Shown one piece after another: positions 54,704 to 64,000 of a stretch of 64,000 nt of DNA. The DNA comes from Phyllobacterium zundukense (GTDB lineage Bacteria; Pseudomonadota; Alphaproteobacteria; Rhizobiales; Rhizobiaceae): contig NZ_CP104972.1 in the NCBI RefSeq assembly GCF_025452195.1, positions 1-64,000 of the forward strand, written 5' to 3'. The notes beneath the pieces were generated by a model. It saw only the letters and a program-made list of their open reading frames with translations. It did not search any database and was not told the DNA's origin. A program made the translations under genes and the position numbers. Every line of letters begins with the position of its first letter. Position 1 is the first letter of the stretch.

Positions 54704-55537
54704 CTACAGACACAACAATGTGCGTGTCAGCGGGTGATCGGGCTCGCTCAATCCTTCAATGACATTGGCGTGGTGCTTGCCGGGCTCTTCTACAGCATCT
54801 ACCCGGCAATCAAACCCTGACCAGATATTGGCGAGCAAGGCATTCTGCCGCAGAAATTCGGGCCGCTCCGCTGCGCCGACCCATGCGGTGACGTCGATGC
54901 TTTCCTGCGGCTCGAGCAGGGCAGGGCTCTCCAGCCGCGCTTCCACCGCATCGAGATGCAGCGTATCGTTCATCTCGGTCTTCATCAGCGGACGCATATC
55001 GGCTATCGCCGAAATCGGCACCGTCTTGCGGATGCGATGCCGGATCGCCTGGTTCAGCGGTGATGTCGCCGTCACCATGCGGGCAACGAGGTGTCCGCCA
55101 GCGGAATGTCCTGCCAGATGGATCGGGCCCGGCAACTCATTCGCAGCGCGGGTGATCGCGAGTCCGACCTGTACGGTGATGTCGCTGACGCGAACCTTCG
55201 GACACAACGCATAGGACGGTACGGCCACGGCGAAACCATGGGTGAGAGCACCCTTTGCCAGATGCGACCACGCGGACTTGTCGAAATCTTCCATCCAGTA
55301 CCCGCCGTGCACGAAGACGGCAAGGCCCTTCAGGTCGCCCCAGGGCATGAACAGATCGAGCCGGTTACGCGAATGAGGGCCGTAGCTGAGGTCGGCTTCG
55401 AGCAGGCCTTTTTCTTGCATTTCCTCGCGAAATTGCGCGGCCTGCGCCAGCCATCTTGCCGGATATTCGAAGCCGTCCGGAATATACGCGAAGTTCGAAT
55501 AAGCGTCGTCCCAGTCGATAGCTGCAGCGGTACCCAT
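54704..55537 (-). CDS. alpha/beta-hydrolase arylformamidase (kynurenine formamidase)
   Basis: 277 aa. HGGYWMEDFDKSAW is the oxyanion-loop motif of AFMID/BNA7-type formamidases; the nucleophile is GHSAGGHL and the catalytic His lies in EEPGKHHANVIEGL. It hydrolyses N-formylkynurenine to kynurenine. The position next to kynureninase and tryptophan dioxygenase supports this. It replaces the metal-dependent KynB type used by many bacteria. Confidence 0.8.
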   Translation of the reverse strand: MGTAAAIDWDDAYSNFAYIPDGFEYPARWLAQAAQFREEMQEKGLLEADLSYGPHSRNRLDLFMPWGDLKGLAVFVHGGYWMEDFDKSAWSHLAKGALTHGFAVAVPSYALCPKVRVSDITVQVGLAITRAANELPGPIHLAGHSAGGHLVARMVTATSPLNQAIRHRIRKTVPISAIADMRPLMKTEMNDTLHLDAVEARLESPALLEPQESIDVTAWVGAAERPEFLRQNALLANIWSGFDCRVDAVEEPGKHHANVIEGLSEPDHPLTRTLLCL

Positions 55538-55560
55538 GTCTCCCCCGGTGGCTGTTATAT

Positions 55561-56472
55561 TTATTCCCGAATCTTTTCCCTTATCTGCACACCGCCGCCG
55601 GATCTGCGCAGGTTTGGCAGCGCCAACATCAGGAGCACGAACGCTCCGGTGGCAAATTTCAGATCCGCAGGCGCAAGACCAAGTGTCAGACAGAACGAGA
55701 TCAGCTGGTAGTACACCAGCGAGCCAATAACCGGGGCGAGAACCTGCCGAAGTATCGTCTGGCGGCCGGTAATGGCCTCGCCGATGATCAGCGCGGCAAG
55801 ACCGTTGATAAGTATGCCGAAGCCCATGTTGACGTCGGCGAAACCCTGCGTCTGCACCATGATGCTGCCGCCTGTCGCGGAAAGTGCGCTCGCAACACCG
55901 ACACCGATAATCGTCGCGGTGCCGACGTCGATGCCCTGTGCCTCGGCCATATCGGGGCTAGCCCCGACTGCGCGCATCGCCGTACCCTTCTCGGACATGA
56001 AGAAATACAGCATGGCACCGAGGACCAGCGCAACGAGCAAACCGACGATCAGAATCTTGGTCCAGGGGAAATTGGCGGAGGGGCCGGCAAGAATGGTGAA
56101 GACGGTATCATAGGTGAAGAGCGGAATATTGGTGCGGCCCATGATGCGCAGATTGATGCTGTAGAGCATCGTCATGACGAGGATGCCGGCGAGCAGCGTG
56201 TTGATCTTGAAACGCAGATGAATGAACGCGGTCGTACAGCCGGCAGCAAAGCCGCAAAGCAACGCGATGAAACAGGCGAGAAATGGATTGACACCAGCGG
56301 TAATCAGCGTGCCGCAGACACATCCGCCGAGTGGAAAGGCGCCTTCCGAAGTCAGATCGGGAAAGTTCAGGATGCGGAAAGGCAGCATGACGCCGAGCAC
56401 CACGAAGGAGACGATCAGGCTTTGGGCAATGGTGACAGGGATCAGGCCATAGAAACTGTTGAATACGTCCAT
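55561..56472 (-). CDS. ABC transporter permease, TrpXYZ type
   Basis: 303 aa from the ATG at 56472; a longer frame is possible. Nine or so hydrophobic segments with the layout of the LIV-H-like permeases (PDLTSEGAFPLGGCVCGTLI, GRQTILRQVLAPVIGSLVYY). Part of a three-gene system annotated in KEGG as putative tryptophan/tyrosine transport. Lies four bases from the ATPase gene. Confidence 0.88.
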   Translation of the reverse strand: MDVFNSFYGLIPVTIAQSLIVSFVVLGVMLPFRILNFPDLTSEGAFPLGGCVCGTLITAGVNPFLACFIALLCGFAAGCTTAFIHLRFKINTLLAGILVMTMLYSINLRIMGRTNIPLFTYDTVFTILAGPSANFPWTKILIVGLLVALVLGAMLYFFMSEKGTAMRAVGASPDMAEAQGIDVGTATIIGVGVASALSATGGSIMVQTQGFADVNMGFGILINGLAALIIGEAITGRQTILRQVLAPVIGSLVYYQLISFCLTLGLAPADLKFATGAFVLLMLALPNLRRSGGGVQIREKIRE

Positions 56473-56476
56473 GGCC

Positions 56477-57271
56477 TCAAGCTCCTTGCAACGCGATAGC
56501 GTCGGATTTGGTGTGGAAGCGCTCGATAAGATCCGCAACGGTAATGCCGTTCTTCTCCTCCTGACCGATCTCCACGAGAACCTTGCCCGCGTCCATCATG
56601 ATGATCCTGTTACCGTATTTGATCGCATGCTCCATGTTATGCGTGACCATCAGTGTCGTCAGTTGCAACGCTTCCACAGCCCGCACGGTCGTATCCATTA
56701 CCAGCTTTGCCGTCCGCGGATCGAGCGCCGCCGTGTGCTCGTCCAGTAGCAGGAGTTTCGGACGTGTCGACACCGCCATGACCAGAGACAGGGATTGTCG
56801 CTGGCCACCGGAGAGAAGGCCGACTTGCATGTCGAGACGCTTTTCCAGCCCGAGATTGAGTTCCGCCAGTTGCTCGCTGTATTTGGCCCGGCGGGCGGCG
56901 GTGAGCCCATAGGAAAAGCCGCGAGGCTTGCCGCGCAATTCCGCCAGCAGCATGTTTTCGCCGATGGTCATGGTCGGCGCGGTGCCGACCATCGGATCCT
57001 GGAACACGCGGGCAATGAACTGGGCACGGCGATGGGCGTTCAACCGGGTGACATCCTGTCCATCAATGGAAATGCGACCCGAGTCCAGCGGCAGCTTGCC
57101 GGAGACAGCATTGAGAAAACTCGACTTGCCAGCACCATTGCTGCCGATGACGATGCAAAAATCTCCGGGCTTCAGCGAGACGTCGAGGCCATCGAGCGCC
57201 CGGCGCTCGTCAAGCGTGCCGCGATAGAAAATCTTGGTGCCGCCCGTCACGGACAGCATGTCGGTTGTCAT
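56477..57271 (-). CDS. ABC transporter ATPase, TrpXYZ type
   Basis: 264 aa. Walker A IGSNGAGKSSFLNAVSG, Q loop VFQDPMVGTAPTMT, signature LLSGGQRQSLSLVMAVSTRP, Walker B LLLLDEHTAALDPRT and switch His in VTHNMEHAIKYG. It powers the permease next to it. Confidence 0.92.
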   Translation of the reverse strand: MTTDMLSVTGGTKIFYRGTLDERRALDGLDVSLKPGDFCIVIGSNGAGKSSFLNAVSGKLPLDSGRISIDGQDVTRLNAHRRAQFIARVFQDPMVGTAPTMTIGENMLLAELRGKPRGFSYGLTAARRAKYSEQLAELNLGLEKRLDMQVGLLSGGQRQSLSLVMAVSTRPKLLLLDEHTAALDPRTAKLVMDTTVRAVEALQLTTLMVTHNMEHAIKYGNRIIMMDAGKVLVEIGQEEKNGITVADLIERFHTKSDAIALQGA

Positions 57272-57307
57272 GGTCTAACCCTCAAACCGGCGCACAGCTT
57301 GCGTTAA

Positions 57308-57384
57308 TAGTTCCCGCGCCAGATTCTTTTGTTTTCCAGGAAAACCGCTTCGCACTTTTCCTGGAATAGCTGGCGCAGGAACTA
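57308..57384. repeat. 77-bp nested inverted repeat (REP-like)
   Basis: Outer arms TAGTTCC and GCGCCAG match CTGGCGC and GGAACTA; inner arms TTCCAGGAAAA and TTTTCCTGGAA surround the core CCGCTTCGCAC. A core of this style (CCGCTTCGCACTTTTC) is a common dispersed palindrome in Hyphomicrobiales genomes. It lies between the binding-protein gene and the ATPase gene, where it could act as an mRNA stabiliser or attenuator. Confidence 0.75.
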
Positions 57385-57410
57385 TATGTTTGCAGGCTAA
57401 AGGAGAAGGC

Positions 57411-58385
57411 CTATTTCACGAGGCATTCACAATCTTTGAGGCTATCGGGTACCTTTTGACCTGTTTTTGCCAGAACAGCCTCGTTGATCAGCGCCGTGTG
57501 GTCCTCATAGGTCGGTTTGATCGGTGCAAGGCTTGCGGGCGACTTGCCGGCGATAATCTCCGATGCGAGCTTGGCCGCATTCTGGCCGACCTTTGTGTAT
57601 GAGACTTCGAACGCCGCCGCGACGAGGCCATCGCGTACCGCCTGCGCCGAGGCATTGACTATGGGAATATTGATGCCCAGCGCGGCTGCAGCAACGGCCG
57701 GAACCGCAGGCTGGACCAGGTTGGAGCCCGGAACATAGATCACATCGGCCTTGCCGGCGAGCGAGCTGACCCGGATCGGAATGTCGTTGGTGTTGTCGAG
57801 ACCGACCTCCACGAGTTCCAAGCCTTCAGCTTTGGCGGCTTCGGTGATGAGCTTCAGCACCGCGACATCATTGTCTTCGCCGGGATTGTAGAGATAGGCG
57901 AGACGCTTGGCGTCCGGAAGCAACTTTTTGATGAACTTGACCACCGAGCTGACGTCCTGCAGATCGGAAGCGCCGGTCATGCCGGTATCGCCCGCGTCCC
58001 ACGAGGGTGTGAGCTTGGCCGCAACCGGATCGGTGACGGCGGCGAAGACCACCGGCGTGCCGGAATTACCGACGATCTGCCGTGCGCCCTGCGCAACCGG
58101 CGTCGTGATGGCGAGGATGAGCTTCGGATTGCTGGAAACCAGCTTGGTCACCATTTGCGGGACAAGCGTCGCGTCGAAATTCACCTGCAATTCGTCATAG
58201 ACGGCATCAGTGACACCAAGCTTGGTCAATTCTGCCTTGAATGCGGTGACTGTTTCGTCGAGCTGCGGATGCTTGCCGAATTGGGCGATGCCGATTTTGG
58301 TTTCGGCCGAAGCGGCTCCAAGCCCAAGCCCCAGGCCAAGTGCTGCAGCCAGTGTTGTCCGCACCACATATTTTGCGCCGATCAT
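57411..58385 (-). CDS. ABC transporter substrate-binding protein, TrpX type
   Basis: 324 aa from the ATG at 58385 behind GGGAG. Signal peptide 1-26 (ending GAASA). ABC_sub_bind family (IGIAQFGKHPQLDETVTAFK, VIYVPGSNLVQPAVPAVAAA, YEVSYTKVGQNAAKLA-like). First gene of the transporter operon, divergent from kynU (125-base gap). The ligand is inferred to be tryptophan or kynurenine from the context. Confidence 0.88.
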   Translation of the reverse strand: MIGAKYVVRTTLAAALGLGLGLGAASAETKIGIAQFGKHPQLDETVTAFKAELTKLGVTDAVYDELQVNFDATLVPQMVTKLVSSNPKLILAITTPVAQGARQIVGNSGTPVVFAAVTDPVAAKLTPSWDAGDTGMTGASDLQDVSSVVKFIKKLLPDAKRLAYLYNPGEDNDVAVLKLITEAAKAEGLELVEVGLDNTNDIPIRVSSLAGKADVIYVPGSNLVQPAVPAVAAAALGINIPIVNASAQAVRDGLVAAAFEVSYTKVGQNAAKLASEIIAGKSPASLAPIKPTYEDHTALINEAVLAKTGQKVPDSLKDCECLVK

Positions 58386-58510
58386 TTTGTTATTCTCCCT
58401 TTTATGCCCCACTATCGAGCAGGGTCTGGTTATATTGACAAGTTCATACCAAAGTAAATTGTAGCCGTTAAGCGACTTGTGCAAAGCCGTGAATTGGCGC
58501 CACTACATGC

Positions 58511-59776
58511 ATGATCAAGAAAGAAGAAATGGACGATACCACTATCAAGATCGATGCCCCACAAGCTGACCTGGCCGATCCGCTGCGCGCGTTCCGCGAC
58601 AGATTCGAACTGCCGGAAGGCGTGATCTATCTCGACGGCAATTCGCTCGGCGCACTGCCGAAGTCGGTCAGACAGCGGGTGGCGAAGACAATCGCCGAGG
58701 AATGGGGTGAGCAGCTGATCCGCAGCTGGAACACCGCTGACTGGGTGCACCTGCCGCAGCGCGTCGGCGAGAAGATCGCCCGGCTGATCGGCGCTGGGGA
58801 GCGAACGGTCGTCGCAGCTGACAGCACCTCGATCAATCTGTTCAAGGTATTGTCGGCAGCCCTCGAGATCAATCCGGAACGTCGCAAGATCGTTTCGGAG
58901 CGCGATAATTTTCCGACCGATCTTTATATCGCAGAAGGCGTGGCCAAGCAGATCGGCAAGGGTCACCGGCTGGTTCTTGCCGATACCCCCCAGGATATCC
59001 CGGACATGCTGGACGAAGATGTGGCTGTGCTGATGCTGACCCATGTCAATTACCGCAACGGCTATCGCCACGACATGGCGGCGCTGACCAGGGCGGCGCA
59101 TGACAAGGGCATCCTCGTCATCTGGGATCTCGCGCATACGGCAGGTGCAATGCCGGTCGACCTGACCGGAGCGCAGGCTGATTTCGCCATCGGTTGTGGC
59201 TATAAATACCTGAATGGCGGACCTGGCGCTCCGGCATTTCTTTATGTCAATCCACGCCATCAGGGCGGGTTCCGCCAGCCGCTTTCCGGCTGGTTCGGTC
59301 ATCGCGCGCCATTTGATTTCGATTCCTTCTATTCGCCATCGGGCAGCATCGAACACTATCTGTGCGGGACACCGCCAGTGCTGGCGATGGTCGCCATGGA
59401 CGAGGCCATGTCGCTGTGGGACGATGTCGACATGGAGTCTGTGCGCGCGAAATCCATCGGGCTTTGCGATTTCTTCATTCAGGAAGTGGGTGAATTTGCC
59501 GAGGGATTTGGGCTGACACTGGTGACGCCGCGAGACTCCGGCCAGCGCGGCAGCCAGGTGTCCTATTCTTGCGACAATGGCTATGCCATCATGCAGGCGT
59601 TGATTGCGCGTGGCGTGATCGGCGATTTCCGTGCGCCGGATATCATTCGCTTCGGCATGACGCCGCTTTACCTCAGCTTCGCGGAGGTGGCGCAGGCGGC
59701 GTCGATTCTCAAGGAAATCCTTGCGACGCGCGCTTGGGACCAACCTGAATATCAGGTCAGGGGAGCCGTCACGTGA
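58511..59776 (+). CDS. kynU: kynureninase
   Basis: 421 aa; ATG at 58511, or six codons later at 58529. PLP enzyme cleaving kynurenine to anthranilate and alanine. [46 protein letters not shown] and the PLP-lysine segment [20 protein letters not shown] are all present, with [14 protein letters not shown] near the end. Complete length. Its stop overlaps the next start (GTGA). Confidence 0.96.
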   Translation: MIKKEEMDDTTIKIDAPQADLADPLRAFRDRFELPEGVIYLDGNSLGALPKSVRQRVAKTIAEEWGEQLIRSWNTADWVHLPQRVGEKIARLIGAGERTVVAADSTSINLFKVLSAALEINPERRKIVSERDNFPTDLYIAEGVAKQIGKGHRLVLADTPQDIPDMLDEDVAVLMLTHVNYRNGYRHDMAALTRAAHDKGILVIWDLAHTAGAMPVDLTGAQADFAIGCGYKYLNGGPGAPAFLYVNPRHQGGFRQPLSGWFGHRAPFDFDSFYSPSGSIEHYLCGTPPVLAMVAMDEAMSLWDDVDMESVRAKSIGLCDFFIQEVGEFAEGFGLTLVTPRDSGQRGSQVSYSCDNGYAIMQALIARGVIGDFRAPDIIRFGMTPLYLSFAEVAQAASILKEILATRAWDQPEYQVRGAVT

Positions 59777-60612
59777 CACGTACACCCTACGATCCGGAAA
59801 CTGACGGCGCGCAGATGGCTTTCGAGGGGCGCATGTCCTATGGCGATTATCTGCGGCTCGACAGGATACTGACGGCGCAGACGCCGCTTTCCGCGGCCCA
59901 TGACGAGATGTTGTTCATCGTACAGCATCAGGCGTCCGAAATCTGGATGCGTCTCGTTATCCACGAGCTGACCTCGGTTTGCGAGCACATCGCAAGGGAT
60001 GATCTCGCGCCCTCCTTCAAGATGCTGGCGCGGGTCTCGCGCATTCTCGACCAGTTGAACTCGGCATGGGATGTCTTGAGGACAATGACGCCGAGCGAAT
60101 ATACGACTTTCCGCGAAGCGCTCGGCATGTCTTCGGGGTTCCAGTCATTCCAGTACCGGGCGATCGAGTTCCTCGCCGGCAACAAGAATGCCGCGATGAT
60201 GCGCACGCACGAGCACAAGCCGGATATCCATGCCTGGCTTGAGCAATTCCTGCATGCACCGAGCATCTACGACCAGTCGATCCGGCTTCTGGCACGCAAG
60301 GGCTTTGCTATCGACCGATCAGTGCTGGAGCGCGACTGCTCGCTGCCCTACCAGCCGAACAACAGCGTGCGCGACGCGTGGCTGGTGATCTACCGCGATC
60401 CGGAAGGCCACTGGCCGCTCTATGAACTGGCGGAAAAGCTGGTGGATTTCGAGGATTATTTCCGGCGCTGGCGCTTCAATCACGTGACGACAGTCGAGCG
60501 CATCATCGGCTTCAAGACCGGCACTGGCGGAACATCCGGCGTCAACTACTTGCGCAAGATGCTGGAAGTGGTGCTATTCCCGGAATTGTGGAGCGTAAGA
60601 ACGGACCTTTAG
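59773..60612 (+). CDS. kynA: tryptophan 2,3-dioxygenase
   Basis: 279 aa from a GTG at 59773, coupled to kynU. Haem enzyme opening the indole ring of tryptophan to N-formylkynurenine. [36 protein letters not shown] (with the distal His), [14 protein letters not shown] and the C-terminal proximal-His region [19 protein letters not shown] then [12 protein letters not shown] are present. Confidence 0.96.
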   Translation: MTRTPYDPETDGAQMAFEGRMSYGDYLRLDRILTAQTPLSAAHDEMLFIVQHQASEIWMRLVIHELTSVCEHIARDDLAPSFKMLARVSRILDQLNSAWDVLRTMTPSEYTTFREALGMSSGFQSFQYRAIEFLAGNKNAAMMRTHEHKPDIHAWLEQFLHAPSIYDQSIRLLARKGFAIDRSVLERDCSLPYQPNNSVRDAWLVIYRDPEGHWPLYELAEKLVDFEDYFRRWRFNHVTTVERIIGFKTGTGGTSGVNYLRKMLEVVLFPELWSVRTDL

Positions 60613-60968
60613 GCCGCCCGCTTGTCGATAGCGACACAGTCCATCGCGGATTTGGCATGGATATGATTGCTATGGGCAAAACCGTGCCTGGCGATCGCGG
60701 CAAGATCATCATCGGGCTTGATGGGACGGGACCACCAATTGTCGTTGAGCGTCCAGCCTTGCGCCGTGGCGCTTTCCACCTCGGAACTGTCCGGACGCAG
60801 CACACATGATTCATGCACGATGCGCGCGTTGGGAGAGCGCTTGTTCATCATCTGGCGGCCGCGTGCCAGTGCGCTTGCCTCGTCATCGGCGATGACGAGC
60901 TGGTGAAACAAATGACGTGTCTGTTTATACTTTGTCAGATAAGCGAACTTGACTTGATAGGCTGGCAC
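60609..60968 (-). CDS. hypothetical protein, 119 aa
   Basis: GTG start at 60968 with AGGAGC upstream; the stop overlaps the kynA stop on the other strand by four bases. Soluble, with [20 protein letters not shown] and [20 protein letters not shown]. No family recognised. The 234 bases beyond it (60969-61202) hold no supported gene. Confidence 0.65.
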   Translation of the reverse strand: MPAYQVKFAYLTKYKQTRHLFHQLVIADDEASALARGRQMMNKRSPNARIVHESCVLRPDSSEVESATAQGWTLNDNWWSRPIKPDDDLAAIARHGFAHSNHIHAKSAMDCVAIDKRAA

Positions 60969-61202
60969 TAGATGCTCCTAACATCAAAGACTCGGTCGTT
61001 AACCATTTATTAATATTGTTGGCCAACCGGTCTTTTTCAAGGAGAGAGAAGTTTTGCACAGATAAATTTGCGGTTTTGCAAAAAAGTGCAATTCAGATAT
61101 GTACTTGTTTTTACAACAAAATAGATGACTCGTTACGAAGGCGAAATAAAAGCCGTTCGCGCTTGAACCCGAACCGGCACAGTAATCCATAGACGCCTGG
61201 CG

Positions 61203-62519
61203 TCAGCCATAAACCAGCCTGTCCTGGCGGGCCCTGAGTTCAACGATCTTCGAGCCTTGCGCGGGGGCGGCATTGGCGCTGGTGATGAGTTCACCCTTGC
61301 TGATGGCTTTCGTGACACTGCCGCCCTGCAGAAGGCCGCAGGGGATGGCACCGGCGCTTCGTGCTTCTTCAGCGGTCATGATCCAGGCGCGGTAGCAATA
61401 TTCGCCAATCGCATCGAGCCGGTCGCCGGGTTTCAGGTCCTTCTTGGCCACGGCACAGACCTCGGCAACCGGTTTGGCCAGCGACACCATGTCGGCCTTG
61501 CCGTAGAGCACGACGCGGGCGCAGGTCAGCGGCACCTCGAGCGAGGTCAGGTGATAGGGCCGATGGAACGTGAAATACGGACCCTTGCCCATCTTCAGGT
61601 CCTCCATGCGCTCCGAGATGCGCGGATGCGACATGTCGGCGACGACGAAGACGCCCGGCGCCACGCCCTTGCCGATCGAATAGTCGACGACGCCAACCCT
61701 TGAGAGCACGCCGCCGTCTTTTTCCGGCACCAGCACCTTCGACAGCTGGTCGAGCGTTGCCGCCGGACCATGCATGCCCGGCTTGTCGGGGACGAGCCCG
61801 GTGGCATTGGCGATCGCCGCCATCTCCACCATGGTCTTCGAGCCGTCGACGAACTCGACCAGCATGCGCACATTCATGTGGCGGCGCCTGGCTTCTTCCT
61901 CGTAATCGTCGGGTATGGCATCGATGTTGAGCGGGTTGTTCTTGCCCTTGCCGGCGGCGACGATCGGATGGCCCATGGCCGAGACGAATTCGATCAGTTC
62001 CATGCACGAGGACGGCTCATCGCCGGCACCCAGCGAATAGGTGACGCCGAGCCGGTCGGCCTCGCTCTTCAAATAGGCGCCGATGGTCACGTCCGCCTCG
62101 ACATTCATCATGACGAGATGCTTGCCGTGCTCCATTGCCTTCAGGCCGATCTCGGCCCCGACCGCCGGCACCCCGGTCGCATCGATGACCACATCGATCA
62201 GATCGTTCGCAAGGATCAGACCGGCATCATCGGTGACGGCGATCTTGCCGGCCTCCATCGCTTCCGTCAGCGCCGACGCATTCGACACCTCGCGCGAATG
62301 GCCCTGTTCCTGGTAGGCGATGTCGACGGCCTTCAGGGCATTGGCCATGTTCAGTTCGGAAATCGCCCCGATCTCGATGCCGGGCATATGCGCCACACGC
62401 GTGACGATATCGGTGCCCATCTCGCCCGAACCGATCAGGCCGATGCGGATCGGACGGCCCGTTTCCGCCCGCGCCTGCATATCCCGCGCCAATCCCGTCA
62501 ATGCAACATTCGTAGCCAT
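61203..62519 (-). CDS. homoserine-dehydrogenase-like oxidoreductase with SAF domain
   Basis: 438 aa from the ATG at 62519 behind GGAGGC; the longer frame adds unlikely sequence. N-terminal NAD(P)-binding fold (IRIGLIGSGEMGTDIVTRVA) and VIDATGVPAVGAEIGLKAME resemble homoserine dehydrogenase. A C-terminal SAF domain (CAVAKKDLKPGDRLDAIGEY, ITSANAAPAQGSKIVELR) recalls sialic-acid synthase and flagellar FlgA. Such fusions occur in sugar-acid or polyol loci; the reaction is unknown. Same strand as the epimerase upstream. Confidence 0.8.
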   Translation of the reverse strand: MATNVALTGLARDMQARAETGRPIRIGLIGSGEMGTDIVTRVAHMPGIEIGAISELNMANALKAVDIAYQEQGHSREVSNASALTEAMEAGKIAVTDDAGLILANDLIDVVIDATGVPAVGAEIGLKAMEHGKHLVMMNVEADVTIGAYLKSEADRLGVTYSLGAGDEPSSCMELIEFVSAMGHPIVAAGKGKNNPLNIDAIPDDYEEEARRRHMNVRMLVEFVDGSKTMVEMAAIANATGLVPDKPGMHGPAATLDQLSKVLVPEKDGGVLSRVGVVDYSIGKGVAPGVFVVADMSHPRISERMEDLKMGKGPYFTFHRPYHLTSLEVPLTCARVVLYGKADMVSLAKPVAEVCAVAKKDLKPGDRLDAIGEYCYRAWIMTAEEARSAGAIPCGLLQGGSVTKAISKGELITSANAAPAQGSKIVELRARQDRLVYG

Positions 62520-62595
62520 CAATGCCTCCACTTTGCTGCAGACCGGCATATGACGGGAATTTGCGATTGGCAAGTTAGAGCGAATGTTCTCCGCT

Positions 62596-63612
62596 CTAAA
62601 CGTTATGGAAACGGAATTCCGTGCGCTGGCGATAGATCTCGCCCGGGCGAAGGACGGTGCCAGGAAACTGCGGCTGGTTCGGACTGTCGGGGAAATGCTG
62701 TGCTTCCAGGCAGAGGCCGGCATGCGGGCCGTAATGTGTGCCGCCAAGACCGATGACGCTAGGTATCTTCGCTCCATCATAGAATTGTAGACCCGGCTCG
62801 CTCGTGTGGACCTGCATGACAAGGCCATTCCCCGCCACAAGCGAAGCTGCAAAACGCATACCATCGCTTATTGGCTCACTGAGGACAAAATTATGATCGT
62901 AGAGGGTTGATCCGCTCGTGCCGATGCGGCGCGGCAGGCGAAAATCATAGGCCGTTTCATCAATTCCGGTGATTTCGCCGGTGGGAATAAGGCTCTCGTC
63001 AACGGGCGTATAGGCATCGGCGAGGATCCGCAGCCGATGGTCGCGAATATCGCTGGAGCCATCGAGATTGAAATAGGAATGCTGGGCAAAATTGGCAACG
63101 GTTGGTGCATCGGTGACCGCTTCAACTTCGACGCAGAGCGTGAGGTCATCGAGGCTATAGGTGCAGCGCACATCCATGTTGCCGGGAAAGCCCTGATCGC
63201 CATCGGTCAGATTGATTGAAAGGGTGACCGAAGACTGGCTCCAGCCAGCAATGGTCCACAGGCGCTGCGAAACCCCGCCGCTGCCTCCATGCAATGTCTG
63301 GATGCCATGTTCATTGAGGTCGAGCTGAACAATCGTTCCATCGAGCAGGAAACGCCCCCCGGCTATACGGTTGGCGTAACGCCCGACAAGTGCACCGAAA
63401 TACGGTGAAAGGGCCGGGTAGTCGTCAAAACCATCGAAACCCAGAACCACGCGCTGCAGGATTCCATCGCTCAAGGGGATCTGCAGGTCCCTGATGACGG
63501 CACCCCAGTTCAAAATTCTGGCAACGGCCCCGGCAGGCGAGCGTATCGTCACCTGGAATACCGGCTCGCCTTGAAACGTGCCGAACAGTTCTGGTTGCGC
63601 ATCGTCACGCAT
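62596..63612 (-). CDS. galM: aldose 1-epimerase (mutarotase)
   Basis: 338 aa from the ATG at 63612, which overlaps the permease stop (TGATG). Interconverts alpha and beta anomers of aldoses. GRYANRIAGGRF, the catalytic His in NFAQHSYFNLDG, TPVDESLIPTGEI and the catalytic Glu in LCLEAQHFPDSPNQPQFP are present. Translational coupling to a sugar permease supports a role in handling the imported sugar. Confidence 0.93.
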   Translation of the reverse strand: MRDDAQPELFGTFQGEPVFQVTIRSPAGAVARILNWGAVIRDLQIPLSDGILQRVVLGFDGFDDYPALSPYFGALVGRYANRIAGGRFLLDGTIVQLDLNEHGIQTLHGGSGGVSQRLWTIAGWSQSSVTLSINLTDGDQGFPGNMDVRCTYSLDDLTLCVEVEAVTDAPTVANFAQHSYFNLDGSSDIRDHRLRILADAYTPVDESLIPTGEITGIDETAYDFRLPRRIGTSGSTLYDHNFVLSEPISDGMRFAASLVAGNGLVMQVHTSEPGLQFYDGAKIPSVIGLGGTHYGPHAGLCLEAQHFPDSPNQPQFPGTVLRPGEIYRQRTEFRFHNV

Positions 63613-64000
63613 CAATATTCCCTGACAGCGACGCTGCCGCGCGAGGAAAGTTTCGCCTGCAAGATCACGACGACCAGCAGGAACAGGCCACGTATGACCG
63701 ATTGCCAGTAGGCGGAGAGCGATATCCAGCCCTTGCCGTTTTCGAAGTTCAAAACATTGAAGAGGATGCCAAGCAGCAGCACGCCCGCAAGCGTGGCCCC
63801 GACAGAACCGACCCCGCCGGTCAGCAGGGTTCCGCCGACGACGACTGCGGCTATGGCGAAGAGTTCCCAGCCGACACCCTCGATCGGCTGCCCCGCTCCA
63901 AACTGCGAAGCGAGGATGACACCGGCGAGCCCGGCAAGGCCGCCACTTGCAAGATAGACGAGAAACTTGATGCGGTCGGCGGGGAGGCCCATCAGTCGCG
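63612..64000 (-). CDS. sugar ABC transporter permease (RbsC type), C-terminal part
   Basis: The frame runs off the right edge. The visible 129 codons hold the last membrane segments of a CUT2-type permease: GLPADRIKFLVYLASGGLAG, FGAGQPIEGVGWELFAIAAV, VVGGTLLTGGVGSVGATLAG. It would import a pentose or a similar sugar. Confidence 0.9.
   Translation of the reverse strand, partial: RLMGLPADRIKFLVYLASGGLAGLAGVILASQFGAGQPIEGVGWELFAIAAVVVGGTLLTGGVGSVGATLAGVLLLGILFNVLNFENGKGWISLSAYWQSVIRGLFLLVVVILQAKLSSRGSVAVREY

Noticed and set aside
58430..59785. 451-codon minus frame opposite kynU
   Set aside because: Shadow of the kynureninase gene.
1..64000. CRISPR arrays
   Set aside because: No regularly spaced direct repeats of the required length; the repeat clusters at 3268-3602 and 12505-12949 are irregular and tied to IS-like ends.

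Overview
The window reads as alphaproteobacterial DNA of the order Hyphomicrobiales (Rhizobiales), probably near Brucellaceae or Phyllobacteriaceae. Support comes from the gene families (DUF930, DUF454, UgpC-type sugar ABC transporters, ROK regulators, repABC plasmid remnants) and from two intergenic palindrome types typical of that order. This assignment is inference from protein and repeat style only.

Region 1-28.3 kb is a mosaic accessory region. It holds many single genes: an FMN-dependent alpha-hydroxy-acid dehydrogenase, DUF930, a second methionyl-tRNA synthetase, a nitrilase-fold protein without its catalytic residues, hydrolases, an M20 amidohydrolase, an LTA-synthase-like membrane enzyme, a Fic toxin module, an adenylate cyclase, an SDR/LysR pair and a cytochrome c. 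Between them lie remnants of IS1182, IS21-like, ISL3, IS6 and IS5 elements and truncated genes (GNAT, SDR, EamA, AraC, serine hydrolase). Several genes carry one or two frameshifts, some in homopolymers.

Region 28.3-39.2 kb is an integrated element. It starts at a tRNA-Leu(CAA) gene beside a decayed tyrosine integrase and an excisionase-like gene. It then carries two identical 2,535-bp copies, in inverted orientation, of an IS66-family unit that contains a transposase (tnpC) and an intact glutathione S-transferase gene. Each copy has perfect terminal inverted repeats and its own 9-bp target duplication, so the GST gene appears to have moved as transposon cargo at least twice. Between the copies are plasmid and Tn3-type leftovers: a RelB-like antitoxin with a dead ParE toxin, a broken resolvase, a repC remnant and two perfect palindromes matching the repABC partition site (parS).

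Region 39.2-64 kb is more orderly and looks like resident DNA. It contains a LysE exporter with a divergent Lrp regulator. Next is a six-gene sugar operon (binding protein, two permeases, SIS-domain protein, PfkB kinase, UgpC ATPase) divergent from a ROK regulator; its gene set matches fructosamine (frl) operons. Then come a frameshifted Fic gene, a PAS-LuxR regulator facing a CoA-transferase pair, a ParDE module, and a tryptophan catabolic cluster (arylformamidase, TrpXYZ-like ABC transporter, kynureninase, tryptophan 2,3-dioxygenase). The right end is a sugar locus (SAF-domain oxidoreductase, aldose 1-epimerase, ABC permease) that runs off the window.

In the tryptophan cluster the three enzymes would take tryptophan to anthranilate, with the transporter probably importing the substrate. 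In the sugar operon, the kinase would phosphorylate and the SIS protein cleave an imported Amadori-type compound under ROK control.
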